From contig OX352293.1 of assembly GCA_947086415.1 (NCBI GenBank), forward strand, positions 19,451,448-19,515,447: a DNA stretch of 64,000 bases. Reading direction: 5' to 3'. Below are positions 53,690-64,000 of this stretch, in pieces. Origin of the DNA: Pammene aurita (lineage: Eukaryota > Arthropoda > Insecta > Lepidoptera > Tortricidae). The first letter of the stretch is position 1, and every line of letters starts with the position of its first letter. A model generated the notes under the pieces. The model was not told where the DNA came from and made no database searches. It was given only the letters and a program-made list of their open reading frames with translations. Made by a program: the position numbers and the translations under genes.

Positions 53690-54146
53690 TTTTTTTTTTT
53701 ATACTACGACGGTGGCAAACAAGCATACGGCCTGCCTGATGGTAAGCAGCTACCGTAACGTATGGACGCCTGTAACTCCACAGGAGTCACATGCGCGTTG
53801 CCGACACTTTACAAAAAGGAGGATTCACTGTGTTGACGGCTAAAGGAACAAGAGGGTCCCTCATCGTCAACACACTGGGTCCTCTTTGAGCTCTTTGGCA
53901 ACCTTACTCACCAGCAGGAACACAACACTATGAGTAGGGTCTAGTGCTATTTGGCTGTGGTTTTCTGTAAGGTGGAGGTACTTCCCCAGTAGGCTCTGCT
54001 CCAGATTTGAGCGAGATGACATTCACTGAACGTGCCCTACCACACTAAGCGAGATGCCATTCGCAGTGCCCATACCTCTCTTTTTGGCATAGTTTAAGGA
54101 CATACCCAAGTCCGGACGTAGTTTAAGGACATACCCCGGGTCCAAT
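53690..54146 (-). mobile_element. Poly(A) retroposon family G, copy 3
   Basis: Minus-strand copy with tail T-run at 53691-53701 and head GGACCCGGGGTATGTCC near 54130-54146. Almost full length compared with copy 1, including the CCGGACTTGGGTATGTCC block, but with one GGACCCGGGGTATGT unit rather than three. Confidence 0.88.
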
Positions 54147-55887
54147 GTAATTCGTCTAAATGTATTGTTGGTCTACGGAGCAAATGAAACGCATTACGAT
54201 TAAAATGTATTCTCATTTACGCGCTTTCGGGGGAACAACGGTAGTACATACTGTGTAACCAATCATCTTTAGATATATTCCTCAGATCACAAATTTCTAC
54301 TCTCTAGGTCGCCGGGAAGTAGTAAAATATTTTGATGAATGAATTAGTGTCAGTCAGTCAGTCAGTGGTGAAAATAGTGGTGTGCAGCGGCAAACATTTC
54401 GCGAACGGCCAGAGATTTTTAATGAAATTGAGAATTCGGTATTTAAAATAAAAGAGTTACAAAATTGTGCAAGTACGTAGTACGTCAATAGTAGATTGTT
54501 AACCAAGGGTTGAAAGTGACCGATTTCACCCGAGTTAAACACTCTGCTTTTCATTTCGACTGTGAGGAAAGTAAAATACTACACGCAATTTTTTTTAAAC
54601 AGGTATACAAAGAATAATCTATTAAAGTAAAATTTTAACAATTTGAAAAAGACAAATTCAATGTTTTACCGGTGGTCGGAGAGGAGGGCATCCAGATGGG
54701 CACCGGCTCAATCCACAATTAACACAGCTAATCGTAACAATTATATTAAAAATACTTAAAGCAATTTTCCACCCGGCTATCTACCCAGGAAAATAAAACT
54801 TTCCGAACAGGAGTGATGAAAAAAGAATTTACCTCGAAGTTATTGGAAATGTTTCGTGTAAAGTAACCAACGTGTGTTGTGTTATGTGTCGCATTTTTGC
54901 CGTGTATCTAGACTTAATCGAATAATTTATGGTTGGTATCGAAGTGCGAACAGCAATGATTGGCGAGGTATCTTCGTGGGCTTATTTCCATCTTATTACT
55001 GGCGCGAGTGATATTAAATCCGGTGCTGCCGCCCGCGTCTCCGCCCTGTCTTCGCGTCTGTGAATTAGGTTAATGGCCTGCCAGGTGATTTCCTTCTAAG
55101 CCGTATTTCGAGTAACGCGCGACCACCTCAGCACGCCAAAACCGTTGAAACAACTTCAATCGGAACAAGAAAATTACCGACGGTTGAATTTCTAGGTTTA
55201 TTTGTTCGTTTCATGTAGTCAGCCTAATTGCTGGAATTTGCTCCGGGTTCTATAGGATTACACGTAATTTATGTATAGGTGTAGGTAAATGAATACATAG
55301 TCGACTATACAATTATATTATGTTACTGAGCAAGAACAAATTTTAAACATACATTTAATTTCGTTTTTATAATGAAGAAGTGGTAACATCACTGCTCTCA
55401 CAATAGCTATTGTGTACCTAGTGTTTTTATTGGTATTTTATGTTTAATTTCATTGTTTGGTATTTTTGTCTTCATTTAAATTCTTACATAGTTTTTCCTA
55501 TGTCTAACATTTATAGATCTGTTGGTCTGAAATAAATGAATATTATTTTATTTAAAACAAGTACCTAATCTTTGGCCTCTTTACTACTAGTACTTCCTTT
55601 GGGTTCCTCTTTAGTTTCCCAAAAATGTTCCTAATATCCATAACGCAAAACGTTGAGATTAGTTTCCGGATTCATACTTTAGTATTCATTTGAAAATTAT
55701 CTTGTGTAAAAAATGTCGCAGTGTTTTATACTTAGTTTATGTGATGGGAGGGTCCCGCGGGGGCTTTTGATTTATGGCACTAAGTCGCGCTGCGCCGCTG
55801 CCGCCGGCTGCAGCCACTGCCTTTAGCGTTTTTGCTACCTCTCGCACAGCGATTACACGAGTCCGGCGAATTTAACTAGACTTTACG
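54147..55887. other. No recognisable gene
   Basis: AT-rich, with a CAGT microsatellite (54351-54366) and a small GC-rich patch at 55775-55870. No domain in any frame. Confidence 0.45.
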
Positions 55888-55998
55888 GTATATATGTCGC
55901 AGGAAAATGATTAAAACAGAGATTTAAACAAATCTCTAAGGGATATGATCAAATCACGCAGGATGTTAAAATGGAAAATCCATATCATCATTTCCCTA

Positions 55999-57004
55999 GA
56001 AAAATGCAGTCATTTCACCAAATCACTAACTCTGTTTAGTGGATAGACAAAATCGGCAAATAAGCGCGACACGCTTTTTCATTTCACTAGATTTGTTTAG
56101 GAATTTGACAAAATCCCGAACCACGACAGTAAGTTGACGAAACAAACTCAAAAATTCAACTAGTTTTATCATTTCGCTAAACAAGTTAAGTGAAATGATT
56201 AAGTGGAAGATTGTATATGGTGATTTGATTAAATCTCTGAACTGGTTTAGTGAAACGACGAAAGCAAGTACCGAATTCAACATTGTACTCTACAGTTAAG
56301 CAATTCTACGAAAACTAGTTGACTTTTTGAGTTCGTTTCGTCAACTTACTGTCGTGGTTAGGGATTTTGTCAAATTCCTAAACAAATTTATTTATTTATT
56401 TATTTTATTTTATTTGGGGCATCAACAGCAATACAACAAATAATACAAACACTTAAACTACACTTAAATAACAGAGAAAAAGCCAAAAAGAGATGACCAA
56501 AAAAATATAACTAACATGCAATAACAAGTGGAAATCATAAGTGAATACCATGAGCAAAGGAAATATTGAACTTTTTAAACAAAATATAAAACTAGCTTAT
56601 CTGTACGGGAGTGCACTTTGATGTGTGTTAGTGTGTGTATGAGTGTGTATATGAGAGTGTATGTACTTGTAATAAGAAAATAATGTGTTTAATACAAATA
56701 TGCTTTGTCTTAGTTTCAATAATAGAATCCGTACTCGATTTTTTAGAGAGAAACTGAAGAACTGTCAATACGTCCTGAAATGATATCATACAGCACAGAA
56801 ATGTCAAATAAAAGACGTCTATCTTCGAGACTCAACAAGCGGTGACGAATACACCTAGACTCATAGTCATAACTAGTATCCCAAAACTTGTTACGAAAAT
56901 AAATTAGCAAATTTAGTCAAATGAAAAAGCGTGTCGCGTTTATTGGCCGATTTTGTCTTTTCACTAAACAGAGTCAGTGATTTGGTGAAATGACTGAATT
57001 GTTC
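55999..57004. mobile_element. Palindromic MITE nested in the foldback's left arm
   Basis: Flanked by TA (55997-55998 and 57005-57006). Removing it rejoins the arm sequence CCCTA/TAGGCC, which is continuous in the right arm. Its arms mirror each other: CAGTCATTTCACCAAATCAC at the left and GTGATTTGGTGAAATGACTG at the right, then GACACGCTTTTTCATTT and GACAGTAAGTTGACGAAAC. About 480 bp without the LINE fragment. Contains repeated GTTTAGTGAAATGA-like words. Confidence 0.88.
56391..56907 (-). mobile_element. 5'-truncated LINE fragment nested in the MITE
   Basis: 517 bp bracketed by CAAATTTA (56383-56390 and 56908-56915). Minus-strand reading gives the last ~50 residues of an ORF2 (KFWDTSYDYESRCIRHRLL ... 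RRLLFDISVLYDIISGRID, stop), then a 3' untranslated region with GTGTGTAT repeats, and an AAATAAATAAAT tail at the left end. It is a different family from the LINEs at 1-1745 and 28-30 kb. Confidence 0.9.
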
Positions 57005-57420
57005 TATAGGCCATGCAAATAAGATCTATAAAAAGTGTTTTGAAGAATTAATTCCCAGCAGGCTGGCTTTAATAGCTTCATGTGATCCTAAATGCATGTA
57101 ATCCGAGTTTGCCCTATCCCAAGAGGTGTGCATAACTTTTTAGCGAAATTTTTGCTCTTTGTCAAGTTTTTGCTTGTAGCTCGAAACAATACGTCTGACG
57201 GAAAATGTCATGTATAACAATATTAAAGAGGGTTCAATTATGCGTCGAATGAGTAACTTAACTTCTAATTCGGTTCAGCGGTACAGCCGAAATCAAAAGT
57301 TATAAACCGGGAAAATGTCTCATTTAATTGAAAAACTGGTATTTTGACTTCCATACCACATATCTTTGAAAAAGATGACTCCTGTTGAAAACCCTATAGA
57401 ATAAAAGTTGTAGAGAATAC

Positions 57421-57503
57421 AATTTCAAGTTATATCGACATCTCAATTTTCAAGTAGAGTCATTGACTACTTGAAAATTGAGATGTCGATATAACTTGAA
57501 ATT
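57421..57503. repeat. Perfect 37-bp palindrome within the foldback's left arm
   Basis: 57421-57457 and 57467-57503 are exact reverse complements (core CTCAATTTTCAAGTAG / CTACTTGAAAATTGAG) around a 9-base loop AGTCATTGA. The right arm has only one copy of this stretch, so the left arm gained an inverted duplication. Confidence 0.9.
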
Positions 57504-59078
57504 CAAAATGTTGAAAGACTAAATTTGGCATGAATTCAAAAACAGTTTTTTCTAAATCCTTCTGAGTTGCATATTTTCCATAAAATATGAGGTGTGAGGC
57601 GTACATTTAATGCATCGTTACAACTAAAAACATTGAATTGCATATTTCTAAAACGTATCTAATCAGAAAACTATTTATTCACCGTGTTTTATTTTCATTT
57701 CCGGTAATTCCAAGGGTATGTACCCTGAGCTTAACTTAAGTATATTTCTTAAAGACGCTAGTGTCCTAATTTGCTCCAGTTCTGAGGTACGATCGATAGT
57801 TCTTTTTCGTCTTTCTGATTGTGTATATTTTTCTTTTAGTCTGAGAACTGGCTATAAAGTCATATAACTGTGTGTTAAGTCAATACAATATTAATTTTGT
57901 ACTAAGCAGAAACGTCTGCAATCGAAATTTCAATTTTATAATTGAAAGAAAAATGGAAAAATTCGGACCGGTGTTCCGAAAAGTCGCAAGTTCGAACCTT
58001 ACTCGTCGCGGTGAATTTTTCCATTGTATCTCGGATTGTTAATGTTCGAAATTTCATTGACATATCATAATGTTCAATTGTTTGGTTGAGTTAATATACA
58101 GATTGGGGAATCGATCACTAACTACTGAACCTATTTGACTTAACACACAGGTGTATCATTTTGTAGTAGGTTCTCAGAGTAAAAAAATAAATAAATGTAG
58201 GTTCACACAATTAGAAGGCATTAATAAAATATCGATTACCTCAGAACTGGAGCTAAGTAGGACACTGGCGTCTTCGAGAAATAAACCTAAGTTATGCTCA
58301 GGAATATACCCTCGAAATTACCGGAAATAAAATAAAACACGGTGTATAAATAGTTTTCTGATTGGGTACGTTTTATAAATTTGCAATAAAATGTTTTTAG
58401 TTGTAACGATGCATTAAATGTACGCCTCACACCTCATATTTTATGGAAAATATGCAACTCAGAAGGATTTAGAAAAAACTGATTTTGAATTCATGCCAAA
58501 TTTAGTCTTTCAAAATGACTACTTGAAAATTAAGATATCGATATAACGTGAAATTGTATTCTCTACAACTTTTATTCTATAGGTTTTTCAACAGGAGTCA
58601 TCTGTTTCAAAGATATGTGGTATGGAAGTCAAAATACGAGTTTTTCAATTAAATGAGACATTTTCCCGGTTTATAACTTTTGATTTCGGCTGTACCGCTG
58701 AACTGAATTAGAAGTTAAGTTACTCACTCGACGCAGAATTTAACCTTCTTTAATATTGATATATGTGACATTTTCCGTCGGACGTACTGTTTTCGAGCTA
58801 CAAGCAAAAACCTGACAAAGAGCAAAAATTTCGCTAAAAAGTTATGCACACCTCTTGGGATAGGGCAAACTCGGATTACATGCATATAGGACCACATGAA
58901 GGTATTAAAGCGATTTCCAGCCTGCTGGGAATTAATTCTTCGAAAAAATCTTATTTTCTTGGCCTACTAGGGAAATGATGATATAGATTCTCCATTTTAA
59001 CATCCTTCGTGATTTGATTATATCCCTTAGAGATTCGTTCAAATCTCTGTTTTAATCATTTCCCTGTGACATATATAC

Positions 59079-60045
59079 ACTACGACTTTATAAGAATGGG
59101 TGTGCATATACATTGTGCTAACCCGGTTTTATATCCAATTTGCAATTATTTTCACGATTTATGCATTGCTTTCATTTAGTAAAAAAAATGTTATTGCATA
59201 GAATTCGTCACTGAATTAAGTTTTTTTAAAAGTTTAATCGGTACATTTAAGTTACTTGTACTCAAAATCTGCTTCTGCCTACGACTTTTTTCTTTAGGCC
59301 TAATCTAAATTTAGAGGCAACCATTTTATTAGAACACAAATTTAAGCCATAGGTTACTCTCTCTTTTTACAGGTCAGGTCAGGTTCTCTATTCGTAGCTA
59401 CTACAAGCTACGTGCGACGAATACGGGCTACGAGCGGCTCGTAGCATTAGTTGGCACTGAAGGTGTTGTGTGTCAAACTATGTACCTTCGTACCGAATTT
59501 CATCTAAAACGGTTCAGCGGTCTAAGCGTAAAGGCCAGAGAGACAAAGAGACCGAGTTATTTACCTTTACATTTATTATAGACAGTAGTCCAGATAAAAT
59601 ATTTTACATGCCATTATACGCGTGTTGGTGTGTCTTGATTTTACCACTACGTAACTATGTAAACTCATTTTTAATTTATTTGATTTGATTACTTAATGTT
59701 TAGTCAGTTCCCCAAAAAATGGCACTGTGCAATGTAAGGCAATTAATTTATTATGGTTTAATTTTGTTGTACTATTAAATCAATTATTCAATAAAATTTG
59801 TTGAAATATGTTGATATCCGTACCCCCAATTCTAAACTTAGAGTTAATTTGGCAAAATCCTTCGTCATTGGCATTATAAATTTCAGCGCCATCTGTTAGT
59901 TTAGCAGGGTACTCGATATATGACTATCACTATTTGAAAAAAAAAGATTTGCCCCTCCTTCCTAAGTTACGGCGCGTAAGATTCAGGTGCAAACTTAACT
60001 CAATCGAGTGTAGTGTGGCTACCCCCTCTTTTAGAGGTTGAATTT
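59079..60045. repeat. Spacer with LINE-tail fragments
   Basis: Bases 59480-59590 carry GAATTTCATCTAAAACGG, TTCAGCGGT and CAGAGAGACAAAGAGACCGA, typical of LINE 3' ends. CTCAATCGAGTGTAGTG (59999-60015) is shared with 25801-25817. No gene. Confidence 0.5.
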
Positions 60046-60795
60046 TTGTAGCCTAATAACAACGCAAACTATTTAAATACCAAATTCATCTAAATACATA
60101 CAGCGGTTATTGGTTGTTTATTTCCCATGTAAACTTCCACTTCCACCACTTTTGTATCCACTTAAGGGATGATTTCTGAGATAAAACTATTTTATAACAT
60201 TTTCCAGAGCTCAAATTATCTCCTTACCAAATTTTATCTAAATCGATTCTGCGGTTAATAATTCCCCATACTAATTTCCAACCTCCTTTTCACCCCTTTA
60301 GTGTTGATTCTCGGGATAAAAACTATATTTATTCCTTTGTCGAAGTCAATACTATCTCTATATCAAATTTCATCTTAATCGGTTCAGCGGTGAAAAATTC
60401 CCCTTACCAAATTCCAACCCCATTTTCACCCCCACAAGGGTTTATTTTCGGGATAAAAACTATCCTGTGTCCTTTCTCGGGACTCAAAGTATCTCCATAC
60501 TAATTTGTATCTAAATCGTTTCAGCGGTTATAAATTCTCCATACAAACTTTCAACCTTTCACCTCCTCCAGGGTTGATTTTCGGGATGAAAAGTATTATA
60601 TGTCCTTTCCCGGGACACAAACTATCACTGTACAAAATTTTATCAAAATCTGTTCAGCCGTTTTCACGTGATGCGCGGTCGACTAAACAGACAGTCGGAC
60701 AAATATTCTAAAAACTGCTGGAATGTGTTCTGTTATCGATTTCTTCCATGTACAGACATTCAACCCTTTTCAGCTTTATTATATGTATAGAAGTG
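60046..60795 (+). repeat. LINE 3' untranslated-region-like repeats, second locus
   Basis: Same units as at 26.9-27.5 kb: TTTCGGGAT(A)AAAACTATC, CTATCTCTATA, AATTTCATC, CGGTTCAGCGGT, ending TTTTCACGTGATGCGCGGTC then AACAGACAG and a common tail CAGCTTTATTATATGTATAG. Confidence 0.65.
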
Positions 60796-60847
60796 GGGAT
60801 AGGGAAAAGGTGATATAGGGATTATCTATCTATTACATCCTTAGAGA

Positions 60848-61063
60848 ATTCAACCAACCGGAGCGGCCATTGACAGGCGTTCCCCTCTGCCGAAAACATA
60901 TGACCAGTGGTCATATTTATTGTATGGACTGACGTTTATCTGACGTGGCTATTTGTACGTTACGTACGAATAGCCATACGTTTGACGTTCCCCTCCACCG
61001 CAAAAATCGGCAGCCTTTTTTTGTATAGGAAATGACAGACATGGTCGCTCCAGTTGGTTGAAT
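60848..61063. mobile_element. MITE with inverted ends, 216 bp
   Basis: ATTCAACCAACCGGAGCGGC at the left mirrors the right end (GGTCGCTCCAGTTGGTTGAAT with two changes). GCGTTCCCCTC and GACGTTCCCCTCC recur inside, and a central hairpin GTGGCTATTTGTACGT / ACGTACGAATAGCCAT is present. Target duplication unclear. Confidence 0.75.
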
Positions 61064-61934
61064 TATCTGAGATTACATCAGTGCATCGAGGCAATACATA
61101 TTTATGTAATACATAACATAATCAAAAGGAAAATCAGAAAATGCACTCCAAAAAGCATATTTGTTGTACAAACCCGATACATGCGAGTTTTTGAATTCAT
61201 GATTTGTTCATTTAAAATGTCATTATTTAACGTAATGACATAATTCTTTTAAAGAAGATGCTCATAAAATAATGTTTACAAATTGTACTCAAACTGATTT
61301 GATCATTTTTGTTCACAGGTATGAAATGATGACATTGATGACTTTAGTTTCTACTACAACCTACCATCAGGTTGTGAAACTTGTAAGTACACAGGTATGA
61401 TAACAAAAGAAATCAGGTAACTAAGAGTTTACGTCTGTTCTATGATTGACAAAGAGCAAATAAAATAATACGTGTACTCGTAGTTGCCCATAATCGTATA
61501 TTTAAAACGACCGTGCCACTTAACTGAGATTTATTTGTCCCTTGAAAGAGGGACCTCCCAAAACCCACATACTTAGGCCTTCTTCGAAACATGTTTACTT
61601 TGAGTAATCCTTTGTCTCTGTACACGAGTATGGCGATTACAGGAAATTTTGGCTCCAACACTGAAATAAACAAAAACGTGTTATTTATTTTCTTTCCTTT
61701 TGCTTTTTCCACGTACTGATTCAACATTTAAAAAATAAGAAAAAAACATTTTCTTGAAACTTTTCTTCGGCAATAAACAAAACAATAAAAGTTAACGAGT
61801 AGAGCTCATTTTTTTTTCTTATTCGAGTCACAAGCTCAGAATAAATGTAAATCGCCAATATATTATGTGTGCAGCGAAAAATTAACTTATAATTTGTAAT
61901 CCAGGAACCTTGTCACCTGAAAGTACGGGGTCCT
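61064..61934. other. No recognisable gene
   Basis: A 95-codon minus frame (61440-61727) has no recognised domain. AT-rich. Confidence 0.4.
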
Positions 61935-62038
61935 GTGCGTCAAATCCGGTAGATCACAGGGCACAAACTTGGATTATTTATTGGGCCAACATCACAAACA
62001 AGTCTGAAAAAAAAACAGATCTACCGGATTTAACGCAC
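61935..62038. repeat. Inverted repeat, ~21-bp arms
   Basis: GTGCGTCAAATCCGGTAGATC (61935-61955, given as its two halves GTGCGTCAAATC and CGGTAGATC) mirrors GATCTACCGGATTTAACGCAC (62018-62038) with one mismatch. Spacer ~62 bp. Probable small MITE. Confidence 0.75.
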
Positions 62039-63190
62039 ACGATGATTGTATAAAGTTACTGGATCATTGTCTAACTACTTGATTACTTTTGTGAAAAGGT
62101 CAGAAATAAGAGTCAAAGTTTGACGTTCGTTTCATGCTAAACGATCGAAACGCTTCTAAATTATACTAAAATACATAAGACGGCACAAGACGATATTCAC
62201 CCGTCCTAACATATGGAAAATCAAGAAAATTGCTATATTGACCGTGAAATGTTACGTTTATGAACTACGTATTTGTTGTTATGATATAAATTTAAATGTA
62301 TCTTTTTAATTTCCACTTTTTTGCAATAGACAGCTGATTTTCTATCCATCCATATAACCAAGTTTTTCTATAAAAAGCCGGCCAAGAGCGTGTCGGGCCA
62401 CGCTCAGTGTAGGGTTCCGTAGTTTTCCGTCCGTCACAGTAAGTGTCCCCACTTAAGAGTTAAAATAACACCGCCATGTAGGATATGATATAAGCGTTCC
62501 ACGTACAGCGACATCTATCGGCAAATTAAGTAAACTATTGCGCGCGAGCTTAAAGTATGGAAGATGATTTTTATGGGATAATTCTTTATTGCGTGAACCG
62601 ATTTTCACCGTTTTTACTTTATTTGAAAGCACGTCATTTCATTGTGATTTTGTAAAAATTACAGGTACAATAAACACCTGCTTATACGGTTAAATTACAA
62701 ACTTAGTTCAGAAATTAATTTGTAATTTTTTTTCAAAAACTATTCAACCTATCAAGTTCAAAATATTTTTCCTAGAAATTTTTTATAAAGTTCTACTTTT
62801 GAGATTTTCATATTTTTAAAACTTATGGTTCAAAAGTTAGAGGGGGGTTTTTTTTACTTCTGGAGCGATTATTTCCGAAAATATTTACATTATCAAAAAA
62901 TGATTTTAGTAAACCCCTATTCATTTTTAAATACCTATCTAACAATATATCACACGTTAGGGTTAAAATGAAAAAAAAAATCACTCCCCACTTTACGTAT
63001 AGGGGAGGTACCCTAATAAAACATTTTTTCTACTTTTTATTTTACCACTTTGTCGGCGTGATTGATATACATATTAGTACCAAATTTCAGCTTTCTAGTG
63101 CTAACGGTCACTGAGATTATCCGCGGACGGACGGACGGACGGGCAGACATGGCGAAACTATAAGGGTTCCTAGTTGACTACGGAACCTTA
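62039..63190 (+). repeat. Spacer, then interspersed repeat H, copy 2
   Basis: From 62382: GGCCAAGAGCGTGTCGGGCC and CGCTCAGTGTAGGGTTCCGT, ending at 63110-63190 with GGACGGACGGACGGGCAGAC, ATGGCGAAACTATAAGGG and GACTACGGAACC. Same family as 25898-26218. Non-coding LINE-tail type. Confidence 0.6.
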
Positions 63191-64000
63191 AAAAACCGGC
63201 AAAGTGCGAGTTGGACTCGCGCACCGAGGGTTCCGTACAAACCTATAACAAGCAAAAGTTGTAGTATGTTTATAACTAATTTCAATTTAATACCTCTACG
63301 CGTTTACGAGGAAAAAGGTAGTAAGTTTAAAATTTTAAAAAATATTTTATGTATGTTTTACTGAAAATGTCTACGTTTCGTAATTTTTCCTTTGTCTGTG
63401 CTATATGAAGTTTCTTCGTGCCAAGTTTCAAGTTTCTGAGTTTACGGGAAGTACTCTTTAGGTTTTGAGTTTCTTGCGAATACTCAGTTTCAAAATATGC
63501 GACTTAAATTGCTATTTCTTTTGATTGCGTTGACATAAAACTTTGGTTTTGCTACATCTGAAAGGTACTATAACCCTGAGTATTTGACATAAATTTCAAT
63601 TAAATACCTCCCCGCGTTTACGAGGAAAAAGGTAGTAAGTTTAAAATTTAAAAAAAAAATGTTTGTATGATTTTACTAAAAATGTCTACTTGTTGTAATT
63701 TGTCCATTGTCTATGCTATATGACGTTGCTTCGTGCCAAATTTCAAGTTTCTGAGTTCATGGGAAGTACCCCGTAGATTTTGCGAATGCCGAAAAACTCT
63801 AAAATTTACAGCATAAACGACTGTATCTTTTGATTGCGTTGGCTTTTAAGTTTGATTTTTTTACAGCTCCAAGGGACAATAGACCTGAGTATTTGATATA
63901 AATTTCAGCTTGATACCTCCACGCGTTCCTGAGAAAAGTAGTCTTGACAGACAGACAGACAGACAGACGGACAACAAAGTGATCTTATAAGGGTTCCGTT
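63191..64000 (+). repeat. LINE tail with ~310-bp tandem repeat, continues past the right edge
   Basis: Opens with CCGGCAAAGTGCGAGTTGGA and CTCGCGCACCGAGGGTTCCG, a common lepidopteran LINE word. Units beginning TTCAATT(T)AATACCTC recur at 63281, 63595 and (diverged) 63904, spacings 314 and 309. Shared words include GAGGAAAAAGGTAGTAAGTT and TTTCAAGTTTCTGAGTT. Ends with (CAGA)n at 63945-63972 and AAGGGTTCCG, the usual 3' terminus. Confidence 0.7.

Larger units (their letters stand above)
55888..59078. mobile_element. Giant foldback element, ~3.2 kb including nested insertions
   Basis: Ends GTATATATGTCGCAGG (55888) and CCCTGTGACATATATAC (to 59078) are inverted. Arms of roughly 850-900 bp match with scattered substitutions: for example GATTAAAACAGAGATTT, GCATGTAATCCGAGTTTGCC, GGTGTGCATAACTTTTTAGC, TTCGGCTGTACCGCTGAA (right-arm sense) and CACCTCATATTTTATGGAAA. 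The left arm is split by a palindromic MITE (55999-57004), which is itself split by a LINE fragment. The ~430-bp centre (57795-58225) is also partly palindromic (CTGTGTGTTAAGTC / GACTTAACACACAG) and has a tRNA box-B-like CAAGTTCGAACC near 57990. No transposase frame. Superfamily unassigned; a target duplication cannot be fixed because the ends are TA-rich. Confidence 0.85.

Noticed and set aside
55740..55880. 33-codon frame starting MALSRAAPLPPAA
   Set aside because: GC-rich patch with an alanine-rich short frame; no bias or splice context to support it.

Overview
The window looks like a piece of a moth or butterfly (Lepidoptera) nuclear genome. It is AT-rich and almost entirely non-coding, and it is packed with transposable elements. 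Several repeats are of kinds I recognise as typical of Lepidoptera: tRNA-derived SINEs, short LINE tails ending in (GAT)n, 'GTGCCCGCGGCTCCGCCCGC' and 'AAGGGTTCC' LINE-tail sequences, and TA-flanked palindromic MITEs. The species cannot be resolved. I see no complete host gene. Three short stretches look like possible host exons: 33.0-33.2 kb (-), 49.2-49.3 kb (-) and 36.7 kb (+). The window may therefore be intronic or intergenic to a large gene, but that is inference.

Layout. 0-1.7 kb: a minus-strand non-LTR reverse transcriptase with an uninterrupted frame running off the left edge. 3.8-13.1 kb: MITEs, hairpins, and two copies of a palindromic module that carries a ~65-codon open frame. 14.3-14.8 kb: a poly(A)-tailed retroposon. 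15.09-19.58 kb: a complete, apparently young Ty1/copia element, with 172-bp LTRs differing at one base, 5-bp target duplications and an intact 1340-codon gag-pol. 20.5-22.8 kb: a complete hAT transposon (TIRs, 8-bp duplication, CGGBP1-like transposase with one frameshift) inserted between two inverted copies of the same module. 23-28 kb: MITEs and LINE tails. 28.1-30.65 kb: a second, 5'-truncated copy of the LINE family seen at the left edge. 31.6-32.3 kb: a long-hairpin MITE with an adjacent LINE tail. 40.5-41.8 kb: a decayed Tc1/mariner with TIRs. 47.0-47.8 kb: a decayed Transib/RAG1-like transposase. 51.7-54.1 kb: SINE and retroposon insertions. 55.9-59.1 kb: a ~3.2-kb foldback nested three deep (foldback, then a TA-flanked palindromic MITE, then a LINE fragment). 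59-64 kb: LINE 3' tails, MITEs and a ~310-bp tandem repeat.

The recognisable genes are parts of mobile elements and do not form a pathway. The main interest is in three areas: the palindromic and foldback families (possible sources of long double-stranded RNA and of structural instability), the small open frame preserved across copies of one module, and the nested insertions whose order can be read from target-site duplications.
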